Assembly (NCBI GenBank): GCA_031415655.1
Contig: JANOSD010000185.1
Span: 1 to 40,767, forward strand
Direction: 5' to 3'
DNA from: JAKOVR01 sp031415655
Lineage (GTDB): Bacteria > Actinomycetota > Acidimicrobiia > Acidimicrobiales > Acidimicrobilacustridaceae
Length of the DNA stretch: 40,767 bases
This document shows, piece after piece, positions 31,608 to 39,197 of this stretch. Made by a program: the position numbers and the translations under genes. How positions within the stretch are numbered: the first letter of the stretch is position 1; each line of letters opens with the position of its first letter. The notes below the pieces were generated by a model. That model ran no database searches, had not been told where the DNA came from, and saw only the letters and a program-made list of their open reading frames with translations.

Positions 31608-32552
31608 TCATCTGCGTTCTTGGGACACCGTCCGAGCGTTGCCACCACTCACGATGGCAACCGCGGTTTGCACGTCGCCGTCGGGGTCAACCGTTCGACG
31701 ATGGTGCATCCACGCCGCCGTCGCCACGGCGCCGCTGGGTTCCGCCAGCACCCGGCTTTCGGCCGCCAGCGCCTGTATGGCGTGAACAATCTCGTCTTCG
31801 CTGACGCGCACCACATCGTCGACGTGTTGGCGCAACGCCGACCACCCAAGGTTGCCCAGCCGCTGCACGCGAAGACCGTCGGCCGCAGTTCGCGAGGCTG
31901 CTTCGGCCGAGATTTCGATGCGTGTTCCGGCCTGGAAGCTCTGCCACGTGTCGTCGGCGAGTTCCGGTTCCACTGCCACCACCCGGCAGTCGGGTCGGGC
32001 CAACTTCACGGCCGTGGCCACGCCGGCAAGCAGCCCCCCACCGCTGACCGGGACGAGCACGAGGTCGACGTGCGGATGGTCGACCAGGATTTCCAATCCG
32101 ATCGTGCCCTGACCAGCCACCACGAACGGATCGTCGTAGGGCTCCACAATCGACAGCCCCCGATCGGCGGCGATCTCGGCGCAATGTGCCGAGCGCTCGT
32201 CACTGCTCGGACCCACCAGCACGATCTCCGCGCCCCACCGGCGGGTGGCCACCACCTTTATCTCGGGCGCGTTGTTCGGCATGACCACCACCACCGGAAT
32301 CCCGAGCACATGACCCACGTAGGCGACCGCCTGGGCATGGTTCCCTGATGAGTGGGCCACCACCCCCCGCGCTCGTTCATCGTGCGACATCGCCAACACC
32401 CGATTGAACGCCCCGCGAAGCTTGAAGCTGCCCACCGGTTGCAGGCTCTCCGGTTTCACCGACAACACCTCGTCGAACCGAACCAACGGGGTTCGCACCA
32501 CGTAGGGGGCGATCCGTTCGGCCGCCGCAGTGAGATCGTGCCCCGTGGGCAT
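31608..32552 (-). CDS. Threonine/serine dehydratase-like PLP enzyme (IlvA/TdcB family)
   Basis: 314 residues, ATG 32552. Fold-type II PLP signature PVGSFKLRGAFNRVL carries the Schiff-base lysine near residue 43; SSGNHAQAVAYVG binds the substrate carboxylate; VPVSGGGLLAGVATAVK is the phosphate-binding glycine loop. No regulatory ACT domain follows, so it resembles catabolic threonine/serine dehydratases (TdcB-like) or serine racemase rather than biosynthetic IlvA. It converts threonine to 2-oxobutanoate and ammonia, or serine to pyruvate. The 32-bp gap from the upstream gene suggests co-transcription. Selenocysteine catabolism is another idea prompted by location but has no sequence support. 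Confidence 0.88.
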   Translation of the reverse strand: MPTGHDLTAAAERIAPYVVRTPLVRFDEVLSVKPESLQPVGSFKLRGAFNRVLAMSHDERARGVVAHSSGNHAQAVAYVGHVLGIPVVVVMPNNAPEIKVVATRRWGAEIVLVGPSSDERSAHCAEIAADRGLSIVEPYDDPFVVAGQGTIGLEILVDHPHVDLVLVPVSGGGLLAGVATAVKLARPDCRVVAVEPELADDTWQSFQAGTRIEISAEAASRTAADGLRVQRLGNLGWSALRQHVDDVVRVSEDEIVHAIQALAAESRVLAEPSGAVATAAWMHHRRTVDPDGDVQTAVAIVSGGNARTVSQERR

Positions 32553-32584
32553 CGGGACCAGAGAAGCCGGCCCGACGTCGCCGG

Positions 32585-33073
32585 TCAGAGCTCCTCCACC
32601 CGAACCTTGAACAGGTGGTCCACGAACGCCCCTTGGAGATCATCGAGCAAGAGCAGCAGCGCCTGAGCGGCCATGGCCGGCGAATAGAGCGGGGCCAGAA
32701 ATCCCTGAATCCCATCGGCGTCAGCGGCAACGACGCGGCATTCGGCGGGCCAGCGAATCGTTCGGTCGTCGAGTGGCGGACCGGGCGGCACGCTGATCGA
32801 AAAGGAGAACATGCCGGAGCCGTCGGCCGAGTACGCCGTGTCGTACACCACCTGCAGGAACCATTCGGCTTGCGCCTGTTTGGTGCGCCCGCGTTTGCCC
32901 TGCTCCTCCACCATTGGCTGTTGCAACGGTTCGATCTGCACCACTCGATCGCCGACCACCTCGTGCAGTGCGACCAGGGCGTGACGGAACGGTTCGGCAT
33001 CGAACGGGGTGAGTGGTTGCCAGCCCTCGGCATCGGCCCAAGGGTCGGTGCTGGGATTCATGTTGCCGGTCAT
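32585..33073 (-). CDS. Conserved-looking 162-residue protein of unknown function (paralog of its upstream neighbour)
   Basis: 162 residues, start chosen at ATG 33073, which overlaps the upstream gene by 4 bp. Central segment FSFSISVPPGPPLDDRTIRWPAECRVV and C-terminal APLYSPAMAAQALLLLLDDLQG. The neighbouring gene has the same length and a comparable layout: a GPP-containing strand, an acidic turn and an Ala/Leu helix at the end. The two look like diverged tandem duplicates, but similarity is modest. No signal peptide, membrane helix or known domain. The genes flank a PepF-like peptidase and a dehydratase in one run. Confidence 0.7.
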   Translation of the reverse strand: MTGNMNPSTDPWADAEGWQPLTPFDAEPFRHALVALHEVVGDRVVQIEPLQQPMVEEQGKRGRTKQAQAEWFLQVVYDTAYSADGSGMFSFSISVPPGPPLDDRTIRWPAECRVVAADADGIQGFLAPLYSPAMAAQALLLLLDDLQGAFVDHLFKVRVEEL

Positions 33074-33558
33074 GGTGCGCCCACTTGGGCATAGAACCAG
33101 TGGTCGGACTGCTCGCCCATCACGGCGTCGAGGAATCGGGCGAGGGCGTGGGCCGCAGTCAAGGGAGACATCGTGTGGGGCATCGTGAGGTGCAGCATCG
33201 CACCGTCATCGTCGTCCACGAAACACCCTTCGGGGTAGGGGACCCCACGCGCCGGCATCGGCGGGCCGTCGGGCGTGGTGCACACCAGGAAGAACTGCCC
33301 GACGTCGTGGTCGGTGCCGCTATGCATCACGTCGAGCGACCACTCCGCCGCCTCCTCACTCGGTGGATTCCAGAGGCCGGCGCTGGCCAGCAGATCGCCG
33401 GGGGCGAGGTGCAGTTGCGCCAGCGCCGCCCGTAGCGGCTCGGGGTCGGCCACGGTGAACGGCGAGCGCGGCAGGAAGAACTCCTGGTCGGTCGCTGCGG
33501 CCGCCCGTTGATCGGCGTTTCGCCGATCACGCCGTCGATTGCCGTGCCCTGCGGCCAT
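33070..33558 (-). CDS. 162-residue protein of unknown function (paralog of its downstream neighbour)
   Basis: 162 residues, ATG 33558. The first 25 residues are Arg/Asn/Gln-rich. Core segments are FFLVCTTPDGPPMPARGVPYPEGCFVDDDDGAMLHL (quoted in part as LVCTTPDGPP and GCFVDDDDGA), then LTAAHALARFLDAV, and SDHWFYAQV at the end. The order and spacing mirror the downstream gene. No domain is recognised. It starts 19 bp after the PepF-like gene and its stop overlaps the start of its paralog. Confidence 0.7.
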   Translation of the reverse strand: MAAGHGNRRRDRRNADQRAAAATDQEFFLPRSPFTVADPEPLRAALAQLHLAPGDLLASAGLWNPPSEEAAEWSLDVMHSGTDHDVGQFFLVCTTPDGPPMPARGVPYPEGCFVDDDDGAMLHLTMPHTMSPLTAAHALARFLDAVMGEQSDHWFYAQVGAP

Positions 33559-33577
33559 TGCCCGTGCCGGCCGCTTC

Positions 33578-35398
33578 TTAGCTCGGGGTCAGTCGGCCGG
33601 CGGCGGTGGCAGCCTCGACGGCCCGATCGAGCTGGCCGCTCACGATGGCCAGGCCGGCGTCCCAGAAGCCCGGGTCTTCGAGGTCGCAGCCCACGATCCG
33701 GCCGAGCTCCGCCGGCGGCAACGACCCCCCGGCCGAGAGGAGTCGAAGATAGTCCGGCACAAACGCCGCGCCCTCGGCTTCGTAACGGGCGTATACCGAC
33801 AGGGCGAGGAGCTGGCCGTAGGCATAGGCGTACACGTACCCGGGTGAGCCGATGAAGTGCGGGATGTAACTCCACCAGGTGGCGTAGCCTTCGGTGAGTT
33901 CGACGGCATCACCCAACATGGCGGTTTGGGTGGTGGTCCAAAGCTCGCCGAATCGATCGGTGGAAAGTTCGCCTTCCTCGCGGCGGGCCGTGTGCACGCC
34001 GTCCTCAAATCGGTTCATCGCCACCTGCCGGAACACCGTGGCGATGGAATCCTCCAGCGTGGAGGCGAGAAGGGCGAAGCGGGCATTGGGATCGTCGAGC
34101 GTTGCGAGCACGGCGTTGTTGGTGACGGTCTCCCCGAACACCGACGCCGTCTCCGCGAGGGTGAGCGGCGTGGCGAAATGAAAGACGCCTTGTTCACGCG
34201 AGAGGTAGGCGTGGAGCCCATGCCCGAGCTCATGGGCGAGGGTGGCCACGTCGCGGGCGCGGCTCGTCCAGTTCAAGAGCACGTAGGGGTGATGCGACGG
34301 AACGGTGTAGGCACAGAACGCGCCAGGGCGTTTACCGGGGCGGGTGGGGGCATCGATCCACTGCTCGTCAAAAAACCGCTGGGCGATCTTGGCCATCTCG
34401 GGCGAGAAACTTCCGTAGGCGTCGAGCACGATCTCCTTCGCCTCGGACCAGCCCACCTCCGATTCGTCGGCGGCCACCGACGCGTTGCGGTCGTAGTCGG
34501 CCAGCTTCTCAACGCCGAGCACTTGCGCCTTGAGCGCATACCAACGTTGCGGAATGTCGTAACGAGCGATCACCGCTTCGATGAGGGCCTGCACCGACTC
34601 GTCGCTGGCTTCGTTCGAAAGGTTGCGCGAGGACACCCACGATGGGTAGCCGCGCAGCCGGTCGTCGACGCTCTTGTCGAGCAGCAACGTGTTGAACACA
34701 TACGCCCGGGTGCGTAGGCCGGGCGCCAGCCCAGCGGTGACCGCTTCCGCCGCTTGCGCCCGAACCTCCCGGTCGGGGTGCTGAAGGCGCGACAACCCTT
34801 GCTCCAGGCCGACCGGCTCATCTTCTCCCGGGAGCTGCACCTCGATGGCCGTGGTGAGCTCATTGAACAATCGAACCCAGGCCGATCCGCCGGACACGCT
34901 CTTCTCGGTGAGGAGTTTTTCCTCGGGCTCCGAAAGGAGATGCTGCTTGTAGCGGCGCAGGTTGCGGAGATGATGGGTGCAAAAGGCGAGCCGCTCATCG
35001 CCGAGGAGTTCCTCGACGTGCTCGTCGGTGGCCTCGGCCCATTCCAACTCGACAAACACCAGCTTGGTGGCCATCACGGTGGCCCGTTCCTGGAACTTGG
35101 CCATGGCCGCCCCGCGTGCGGGGTCGAGTGAGTCGACGGCGAACTCCAGCCCGGCGAAAGAACCGGCCCGTCCGAGCAGCTCCTCGTAGCGGGCGGCGGT
35201 GGTCATCAGCTCGGCCATGCCGGCGGCATCGATCGTGGCGATCGATCCGCGAGAGGCCTCGATCTCTGCGCTGATGAGGTCGGCTTGGTCCATCAAATCG
35301 TCGGCGGCGGCTCCGTCGAGCAGGGTCGACAGGTTCCAGGCCACATCGGCGGCGGTGCGATCAGGATCGGTACTGGAGAGTGGTTCCGTGGCAGTCAT
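33578..35398 (-). CDS. Oligoendopeptidase F-like M3 family zinc metallopeptidase
   Basis: 606 residues, ATG 35398, normal length for PepF/PepB. The zinc motif LAHELGHGLHAYLS has HExxH with the catalytic Glu; the third ligand is expected in LAETASVFGET about 25 residues later, and both are present. The M3 signature region TVPSHHPYVLLNWTSRARDVATL precedes it. C-terminal EGYATWWSYIPHFIGSPGYVYAYAYGQL contains the substrate-binding Tyr cluster. It degrades short peptides in the cytoplasm; no signal peptide is present. It is upstream of the two paralogous proteins. Confidence 0.92.
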   Translation of the reverse strand: MTATEPLSSTDPDRTAADVAWNLSTLLDGAAADDLMDQADLISAEIEASRGSIATIDAAGMAELMTTAARYEELLGRAGSFAGLEFAVDSLDPARGAAMAKFQERATVMATKLVFVELEWAEATDEHVEELLGDERLAFCTHHLRNLRRYKQHLLSEPEEKLLTEKSVSGGSAWVRLFNELTTAIEVQLPGEDEPVGLEQGLSRLQHPDREVRAQAAEAVTAGLAPGLRTRAYVFNTLLLDKSVDDRLRGYPSWVSSRNLSNEASDESVQALIEAVIARYDIPQRWYALKAQVLGVEKLADYDRNASVAADESEVGWSEAKEIVLDAYGSFSPEMAKIAQRFFDEQWIDAPTRPGKRPGAFCAYTVPSHHPYVLLNWTSRARDVATLAHELGHGLHAYLSREQGVFHFATPLTLAETASVFGETVTNNAVLATLDDPNARFALLASTLEDSIATVFRQVAMNRFEDGVHTARREEGELSTDRFGELWTTTQTAMLGDAVELTEGYATWWSYIPHFIGSPGYVYAYAYGQLLALSVYARYEAEGAAFVPDYLRLLSAGGSLPPAELGRIVGCDLEDPGFWDAGLAIVSGQLDRAVEAATAAGRLTPS

Positions 35399-35437
35399 CG
35401 AGGGTCATGTTACGGCCCGATCAGGCCACCTTCACCG

Positions 35438-35719
35438 TCAACGATCATTGCGATACTTCTGGCCCTGCTGACCGCCATTGCCATACGAGCCGAGATCAAA
35501 CAGAAGCCCGAGACCCACCAGCACGTACCCAAAGCCGCCAACGCCGGGGCCAGGCTGATACGCGAGGGCGTAGAACATCGTGGTGAAGGGGAGCAGGGCA
35601 AAACCAAGGGCCCCGAGCACGAAGGAGTCAAACGCCACGGTGAGACGGTTCGTGAAAACCCACATCAAGAACAGCGCGAACCGGGGGGCGGCCAAACCAA
35701 TGAAGGCGATGAGACACAT
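35438..35719 (-). CDS. Small conserved membrane protein
   Basis: 93 residues from ATG 35719 (MCLIAFIGLAAPRFALFLMW). Two strong hydrophobic helices (about 1-20 and 33-50) and a third moderate one (about 63-78) end in a Gly/Gln/Lys tail (SYGNGGQQGQKYRNDR). The layout PRFALFLMWVF, then FDSFVLGALGFALLPFTTMFYAL, matches small membrane proteins common in actinobacteria and Chloroflexi, whose role is unknown. The longer frame upstream is a shadow of the M55 peptidase gene, from which it is divergent. Confidence 0.7.
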   Translation of the reverse strand: MCLIAFIGLAAPRFALFLMWVFTNRLTVAFDSFVLGALGFALLPFTTMFYALAYQPGPGVGGFGYVLVGLGLLFDLGSYGNGGQQGQKYRNDR

Positions 35720-35809
35720 GGCCGCAGGGTACCAGCAAACCAGAATCGCCCCCCCGGGACTGCCAACCCCAGGACCGCCCGCCGAGCCACGTTCGTGGGA
35801 GCATGGGTC

Positions 35810-36679
35810 ATGCGCATTTACATCTCGGTGGACATGGAAGGGATCAGCGGGGTCACCCGTTGGCAAGACGTGATCACGGAGGGCCAGGACTACCAATCCG
35901 CCCGGCGGTGGATGACGGCAGACGTGAACGCCGCCGTGGCCGGCGCCCGGGCGGCGGGGGCGACGTCGTTCGTGGTGGAGGAGAACCACGGGGTGGAGAT
36001 GCTTTGCAACCTCCTACTCGATGAGATCGACCCCGAAGTCGATGTGGTTCGTGGGCTCCCACGAGGCGGCGCCACCACCATCGCCGGGCTCACCGATCCC
36101 GACGAACACTTCGACGCCATGTTCCTCATCGGCCACCACGCCAAGGCCGGCGACCGGCTCGGCATCGGCGCCCACACCATCTCCTATGGCGACTACCGCC
36201 GGGTGCTGTGCAATGGCGAGCCGATCAGCGAAGGGGAGATGTTCGCCATCGTGGCCGGCGCTCGGGGCGTTCCCACCGTGCTGATCGCCGGTGACGACAT
36301 CGTCTGCGCCGAGATGACCCGTGTTTCGCCCGGCATCGAGTGCGCGCAAGTGAAACGGGCGCTCAGTAAGACCGGGGGCTGGATCATTCCTCCTTTGCGG
36401 GCCCAACGGATCATCGAAGCCGCCGCTGGCCAAGCCGTTCGACGAGTGACCGCCGCCGATGCCCAACCGGTGCGCAGCGCCGGTCCGTTCGAGTTCACCA
36501 TCGAACTCCGCAAACCGCTGACCTCGGATGTGATGACCTCCATCGCCGACCACCATGCCGAGTTCGTCGTGGCCAACGACCGCACCGTGACGTTTACCCA
36601 CACCGACATGGCGATGGCCTATCGGATGGCGGCGATCACGTCGATGCTCACGACCAAGGGGAAAGTCCGCGGGTATTGA
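35810..36679 (+). CDS. M55-family D-aminopeptidase (DppA-like)
   Basis: 289 residues from ATG 35810. The N-terminus MRIYISVDMEGISGVTRWQDV is the M55 hallmark, with metal ligands Asp8 and Glu10. VVEENHGVEMLCNLL, VRGLPRGG and MFLIGHHAKAGDRLGIGAHT supply the other conserved His residues (His near 60 and the HH pair near 104). GEPISEGEMFAIVAGARGVPTVLIAGDD completes the family pattern. DppA hydrolyses D-Ala-D-Ala-type dipeptides in the cytoplasm, often as part of peptidoglycan or nutrient recycling; no dipeptide transporter is beside it here. The long frame before 35810 was rejected because it overlaps the divergent genes and lacks family similarity. Confidence 0.9.
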   Translation: MRIYISVDMEGISGVTRWQDVITEGQDYQSARRWMTADVNAAVAGARAAGATSFVVEENHGVEMLCNLLLDEIDPEVDVVRGLPRGGATTIAGLTDPDEHFDAMFLIGHHAKAGDRLGIGAHTISYGDYRRVLCNGEPISEGEMFAIVAGARGVPTVLIAGDDIVCAEMTRVSPGIECAQVKRALSKTGGWIIPPLRAQRIIEAAAGQAVRRVTAADAQPVRSAGPFEFTIELRKPLTSDVMTSIADHHAEFVVANDRTVTFTHTDMAMAYRMAAITSMLTTKGKVRGY

Positions 36680-36736
36680 CCACCACCGGAGCACGCGCAA
36701 CGGATCGTCGGTCCAGTGCGAGGTAGCGTGCCGCTC

Positions 36737-37198
36737 ATGGCCTCCCCGGAGAAGCAGACCTACGTCGTGGTCGACGCCGACACGCTGGCAGGATGGCGTC
36801 GGGTCACCTCGTCTTTGGCGCAGCTGCACGAGGCGGTCGACCATCTGCGGAAACAGGAACCCGCCGCGATGATCGCGGTGATCGGCGACCCCGGTCTGAA
36901 GTGGGCGTTGAATGAGATCGAACAGGACGAGATCGAACTCGACATTCGCACGCAGCAAATCGTGTTAGCGCCCGCCGGCTGCATCGGCGGACACAAGGGC
37001 TACATCGGAGAGATCGTGCGACGGGCCAGCCGCAATGGCTTCAAGCCGGTGGTCGTAACCGACCAAGCGGTGCCCGACGCCAAACTCGCCCGGATCCGTC
37101 GAGACGGCCTGCGCTGGGTGTTCGACCTCGATGCGGCGGTAGCTCCCACCATCGTGGCCAGCAACGCCTCGGCCCACGGGCACCGTCGTCGTCGCTGA
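36737..37198 (+). CDS. Uncharacterised protein, possible NYN/PIN-like nuclease fold
   Basis: 153 residues from ATG 36737 (MASPEKQTYVVVDADTL). VVVDADTL gives an early Asp after a hydrophobic strand, MIAVIGDPGLKWAL and IVLAPAGCIGGHKGYIGEIVRRASRNG follow, and the end has VVVTDQAVPDAKLARIRRDGLRWVFDLD. Strand-Asp, Gly/Asp loop and terminal TDQ elements recall NYN/Zc3h12a-type RNases, but spacing is not typical and I do not recognise the exact family. The C-terminal HGHRRRR is basic. It follows the M55 gene by 57 bp and could share its message. Confidence 0.65.
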   Translation: MASPEKQTYVVVDADTLAGWRRVTSSLAQLHEAVDHLRKQEPAAMIAVIGDPGLKWALNEIEQDEIELDIRTQQIVLAPAGCIGGHKGYIGEIVRRASRNGFKPVVVTDQAVPDAKLARIRRDGLRWVFDLDAAVAPTIVASNASAHGHRRRR

Positions 37199-37359
37199 CC
37201 GGCTCCGTCAAAGGTCATCGTCACGCTCGCCGGCACAGGCGGTACACCAGCACACGTAGGAACTCGGTGGCCCTTCACGAGTCGATTCAGGACGGGCCGG
37301 CCGGACCGGTTCTCAGGCAATCCTCAGGCGCCTTCACACGTTCCTCACATCTCCTTGGT

Positions 37360-37381
37360 CTGCTCATCGGGTAGTGAGCAG
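37360..37381. promoter_or_regulatory. Inverted repeat in the 5' region of the His-rich protein gene
   Basis: CTGCTCA-TCGGGTAG-TGAGCAG, a perfect 7-bp inverted repeat with an 8-bp spacer, about 85 bp before the start codon. Position and spacing would suit an operator or a leader hairpin; no regulator is identified. Confidence 0.4.
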
Positions 37382-37466
37382 TCGATGCGAATACTCCGGG
37401 ATCGGAGCGTTCGTGGCGCATGCTCGCCGCCGAGCCGGCCTTTCGGCCTCAACCAAGGAGCCACCC

Positions 37467-38537
37467 ATGACCCTCACCACCTCGTCTCCCCGTTCCTCCG
37501 ATCAACCAACAGTTTCCCCGCCAGAAAACGTCCCTGAGAGTGACCGGGGACAGCATGCCCAGACCGGAAGCAGCCAACCTCCGGCGAGTCCGAAGAAGAA
37601 GTCGTGGCTATCGCGTCGCCCACCAATCCCGACGGACAACTCGTGGTCCCGCCGACGTTGGATCGCGGTGTGCCTACCCGCCGTGCTCCTCGCTACTGCG
37701 GCCACCGCAGCAGCAGCGGGGATGGCCACCCGTAACCCGAGCACCGCCGACCAGGTCGGCCCCGACCAGGTCGGCCCCGAACATGCCAGCCCCGAACATG
37801 CCAGCCCCGACCACGCCGCCAGCCCCGACCACGCCGATGGCTCTGGCCATGACCATGGAGATGGCTCTGGCCACACCGACACCAACCCGGCCGACACCAA
37901 CCCGGCCGCCGGGGGCACCGGCGGCACCCCACCGACGAGTGCCGCGCCAGCGAGTGGGAGCTCCCACCACGGACTCACGTTGCACGACAACACTGGTGGT
38001 CGGCCAGCCACACCTGACGATGAGGCTGGGGCCTCCGCCTTCATTGCCGAGGTCGCAGCGGGGGTAGATCGCTACCGGGATATCGAGGCCGCCACCGCGG
38101 ACGGCTACCGCCCCAACGCCGGGAACGACAAACAGGCATGGAACCCCGTGAAGCACTACTCCCGGGGCGCGAGAGGCAGTGGCGATGCGGGATGGTGGGA
38201 TACCGACCGGCCGGGCGGCTTGATCTACCGATTCGCCGACGACGGATCCGCCACGCTGGTTGGTGTCGTGTTCATCTCCCCGCCCGGCACCACCGACGCC
38301 GACCTTCCCCAACCCGGTGGACCGCTCACCGTCTGGCACGACCATGCATCGATGGGGTGCCCAACGGAGGATCCCGGCTGCGGACAACGTGACAACGTGA
38401 ACCCTCCCAAGATGATGCACGTCTGGCTCTTCGACTCCGTCGTGCAGCCGTTCGCTCACGAGTACGGCGAGGCTGCCGGGGTGGTGCGCAGCGGCCCAAG
38501 CCCACAAGCCCCGTCAGGCACTCGTTCGCGGCGTTAG
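37467..38537 (+). CDS. Membrane-anchored exported protein with His-rich linker
   Basis: 356 residues from ATG 37467 with a strong AAGGAG ribosome binding site. A basic N-region precedes one hydrophobic helix (WIAVCLPAVLLATAATAAAAG, about 72-92), giving a signal anchor. The next 80 residues are His/Asp/Gly/Pro-rich (HADGSGHDHGDGSGH) from 15-bp repeats, and could bind metal ions. The outer domain has ATADGYRPNAGND, GGLIYRF, VWHDHASMGCPTEDPGCG and MMHVWLFD, with paired Cys residues and clustered His. I do not recognise a named family. The gene stands alone and may respond to an upstream inverted repeat. Confidence 0.75.
   Translation: MTLTTSSPRSSDQPTVSPPENVPESDRGQHAQTGSSQPPASPKKKSWLSRRPPIPTDNSWSRRRWIAVCLPAVLLATAATAAAAGMATRNPSTADQVGPDQVGPEHASPEHASPDHAASPDHADGSGHDHGDGSGHTDTNPADTNPAAGGTGGTPPTSAAPASGSSHHGLTLHDNTGGRPATPDDEAGASAFIAEVAAGVDRYRDIEAATADGYRPNAGNDKQAWNPVKHYSRGARGSGDAGWWDTDRPGGLIYRFADDGSATLVGVVFISPPGTTDADLPQPGGPLTVWHDHASMGCPTEDPGCGQRDNVNPPKMMHVWLFDSVVQPFAHEYGEAAGVVRSGPSPQAPSGTRSRR
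37749..37823 (+). repeat. 15-bp in-frame tandem repeats in the His-rich protein gene
   Basis: Two copies of GACCAGGTCGGCCCC, then two of GAACATGCCAGCCCC, then diverged copies. They encode DQVGP and EHASP repeats just outside the membrane helix. Confidence 0.8.
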
Positions 38538-38574
38538 CGGTGGAACGTGCGGCGCCCCCTTTCCGTCGATGCGG

Positions 38575-39078
38575 TTACGTTGCTTCGGGAATGGAGGCGT
38601 TGCGGTTGGGGACGTCCGGGGGGAAATGAAAGTTGGCGGGAAGCTTCCACCCCACGGCTTTGAGGTCATCAAGCACTTCCACCATGTTCAGCAGATCCTC
38701 CTCGTAACGAAACTTTTCGCCACCGGCGTACACGAGCCGGGACCAACCCGACTGCGTTCGGGTACAGCCGTCGGTAGCAACACCTGGGAGTACCTGCGTC
38801 CATTTGATCACCACGTCGTTACCGTCGATCGCCGTGAACTCGATCGGGAAGGCCCAGTCGTCGAGGCCCACCATCGAATCGTGGAGGAACGATCGAATCT
38901 CGTCGATCCCCTCGATACGCCCCCACGCCGGATCGATGTAGACCGCGTCATCGGTGAACAAGTCGGCCAGAGCAGTCCAGGTGGTGGGGTCGGTTGGGTC
39001 TTCGATCTGAGCTCGTAGGGCAACGTATTTCGCTACGGCGACGGCCGGTCCGGTTCGATCGTGTGTGGTTTCGGTCAT
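38575..39078 (-). CDS. SnoaL/NTF2-like fold protein
   Basis: 167 residues, ATG 39078. The layout WTALADLFTDDAVYIDPAWGRIEGIDEIRSFL is the classic SnoaL-like opening (helix, then ALFxDDAVYxDP strand, then G-x-x-x-I helix), followed by GNDVVIKWTQVL and FRYEEDLLNMVEVLDDL. Such alpha+beta-barrel proteins are ligand-binding, isomerase or dehydratase enzymes with little conserved catalysis, so no reaction can be assigned. Its 3' end is convergent with the His-rich protein gene and its start divergent from the amidase gene. Confidence 0.85.
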   Translation of the reverse strand: MTETTHDRTGPAVAVAKYVALRAQIEDPTDPTTWTALADLFTDDAVYIDPAWGRIEGIDEIRSFLHDSMVGLDDWAFPIEFTAIDGNDVVIKWTQVLPGVATDGCTRTQSGWSRLVYAGGEKFRYEEDLLNMVEVLDDLKAVGWKLPANFHFPPDVPNRNASIPEAT

Positions 39079-39197
39079 CGACGCGAGACCTCCGAAGTTG
39101 TTGTCGGGCTATTCGAAGCACGGTATCGCCCGATCCTCCCGCCGATCCGAGAAGACCATTCCTCGGGGTGGATCCGGCCGCCGGTAGTGTCCCGCCC

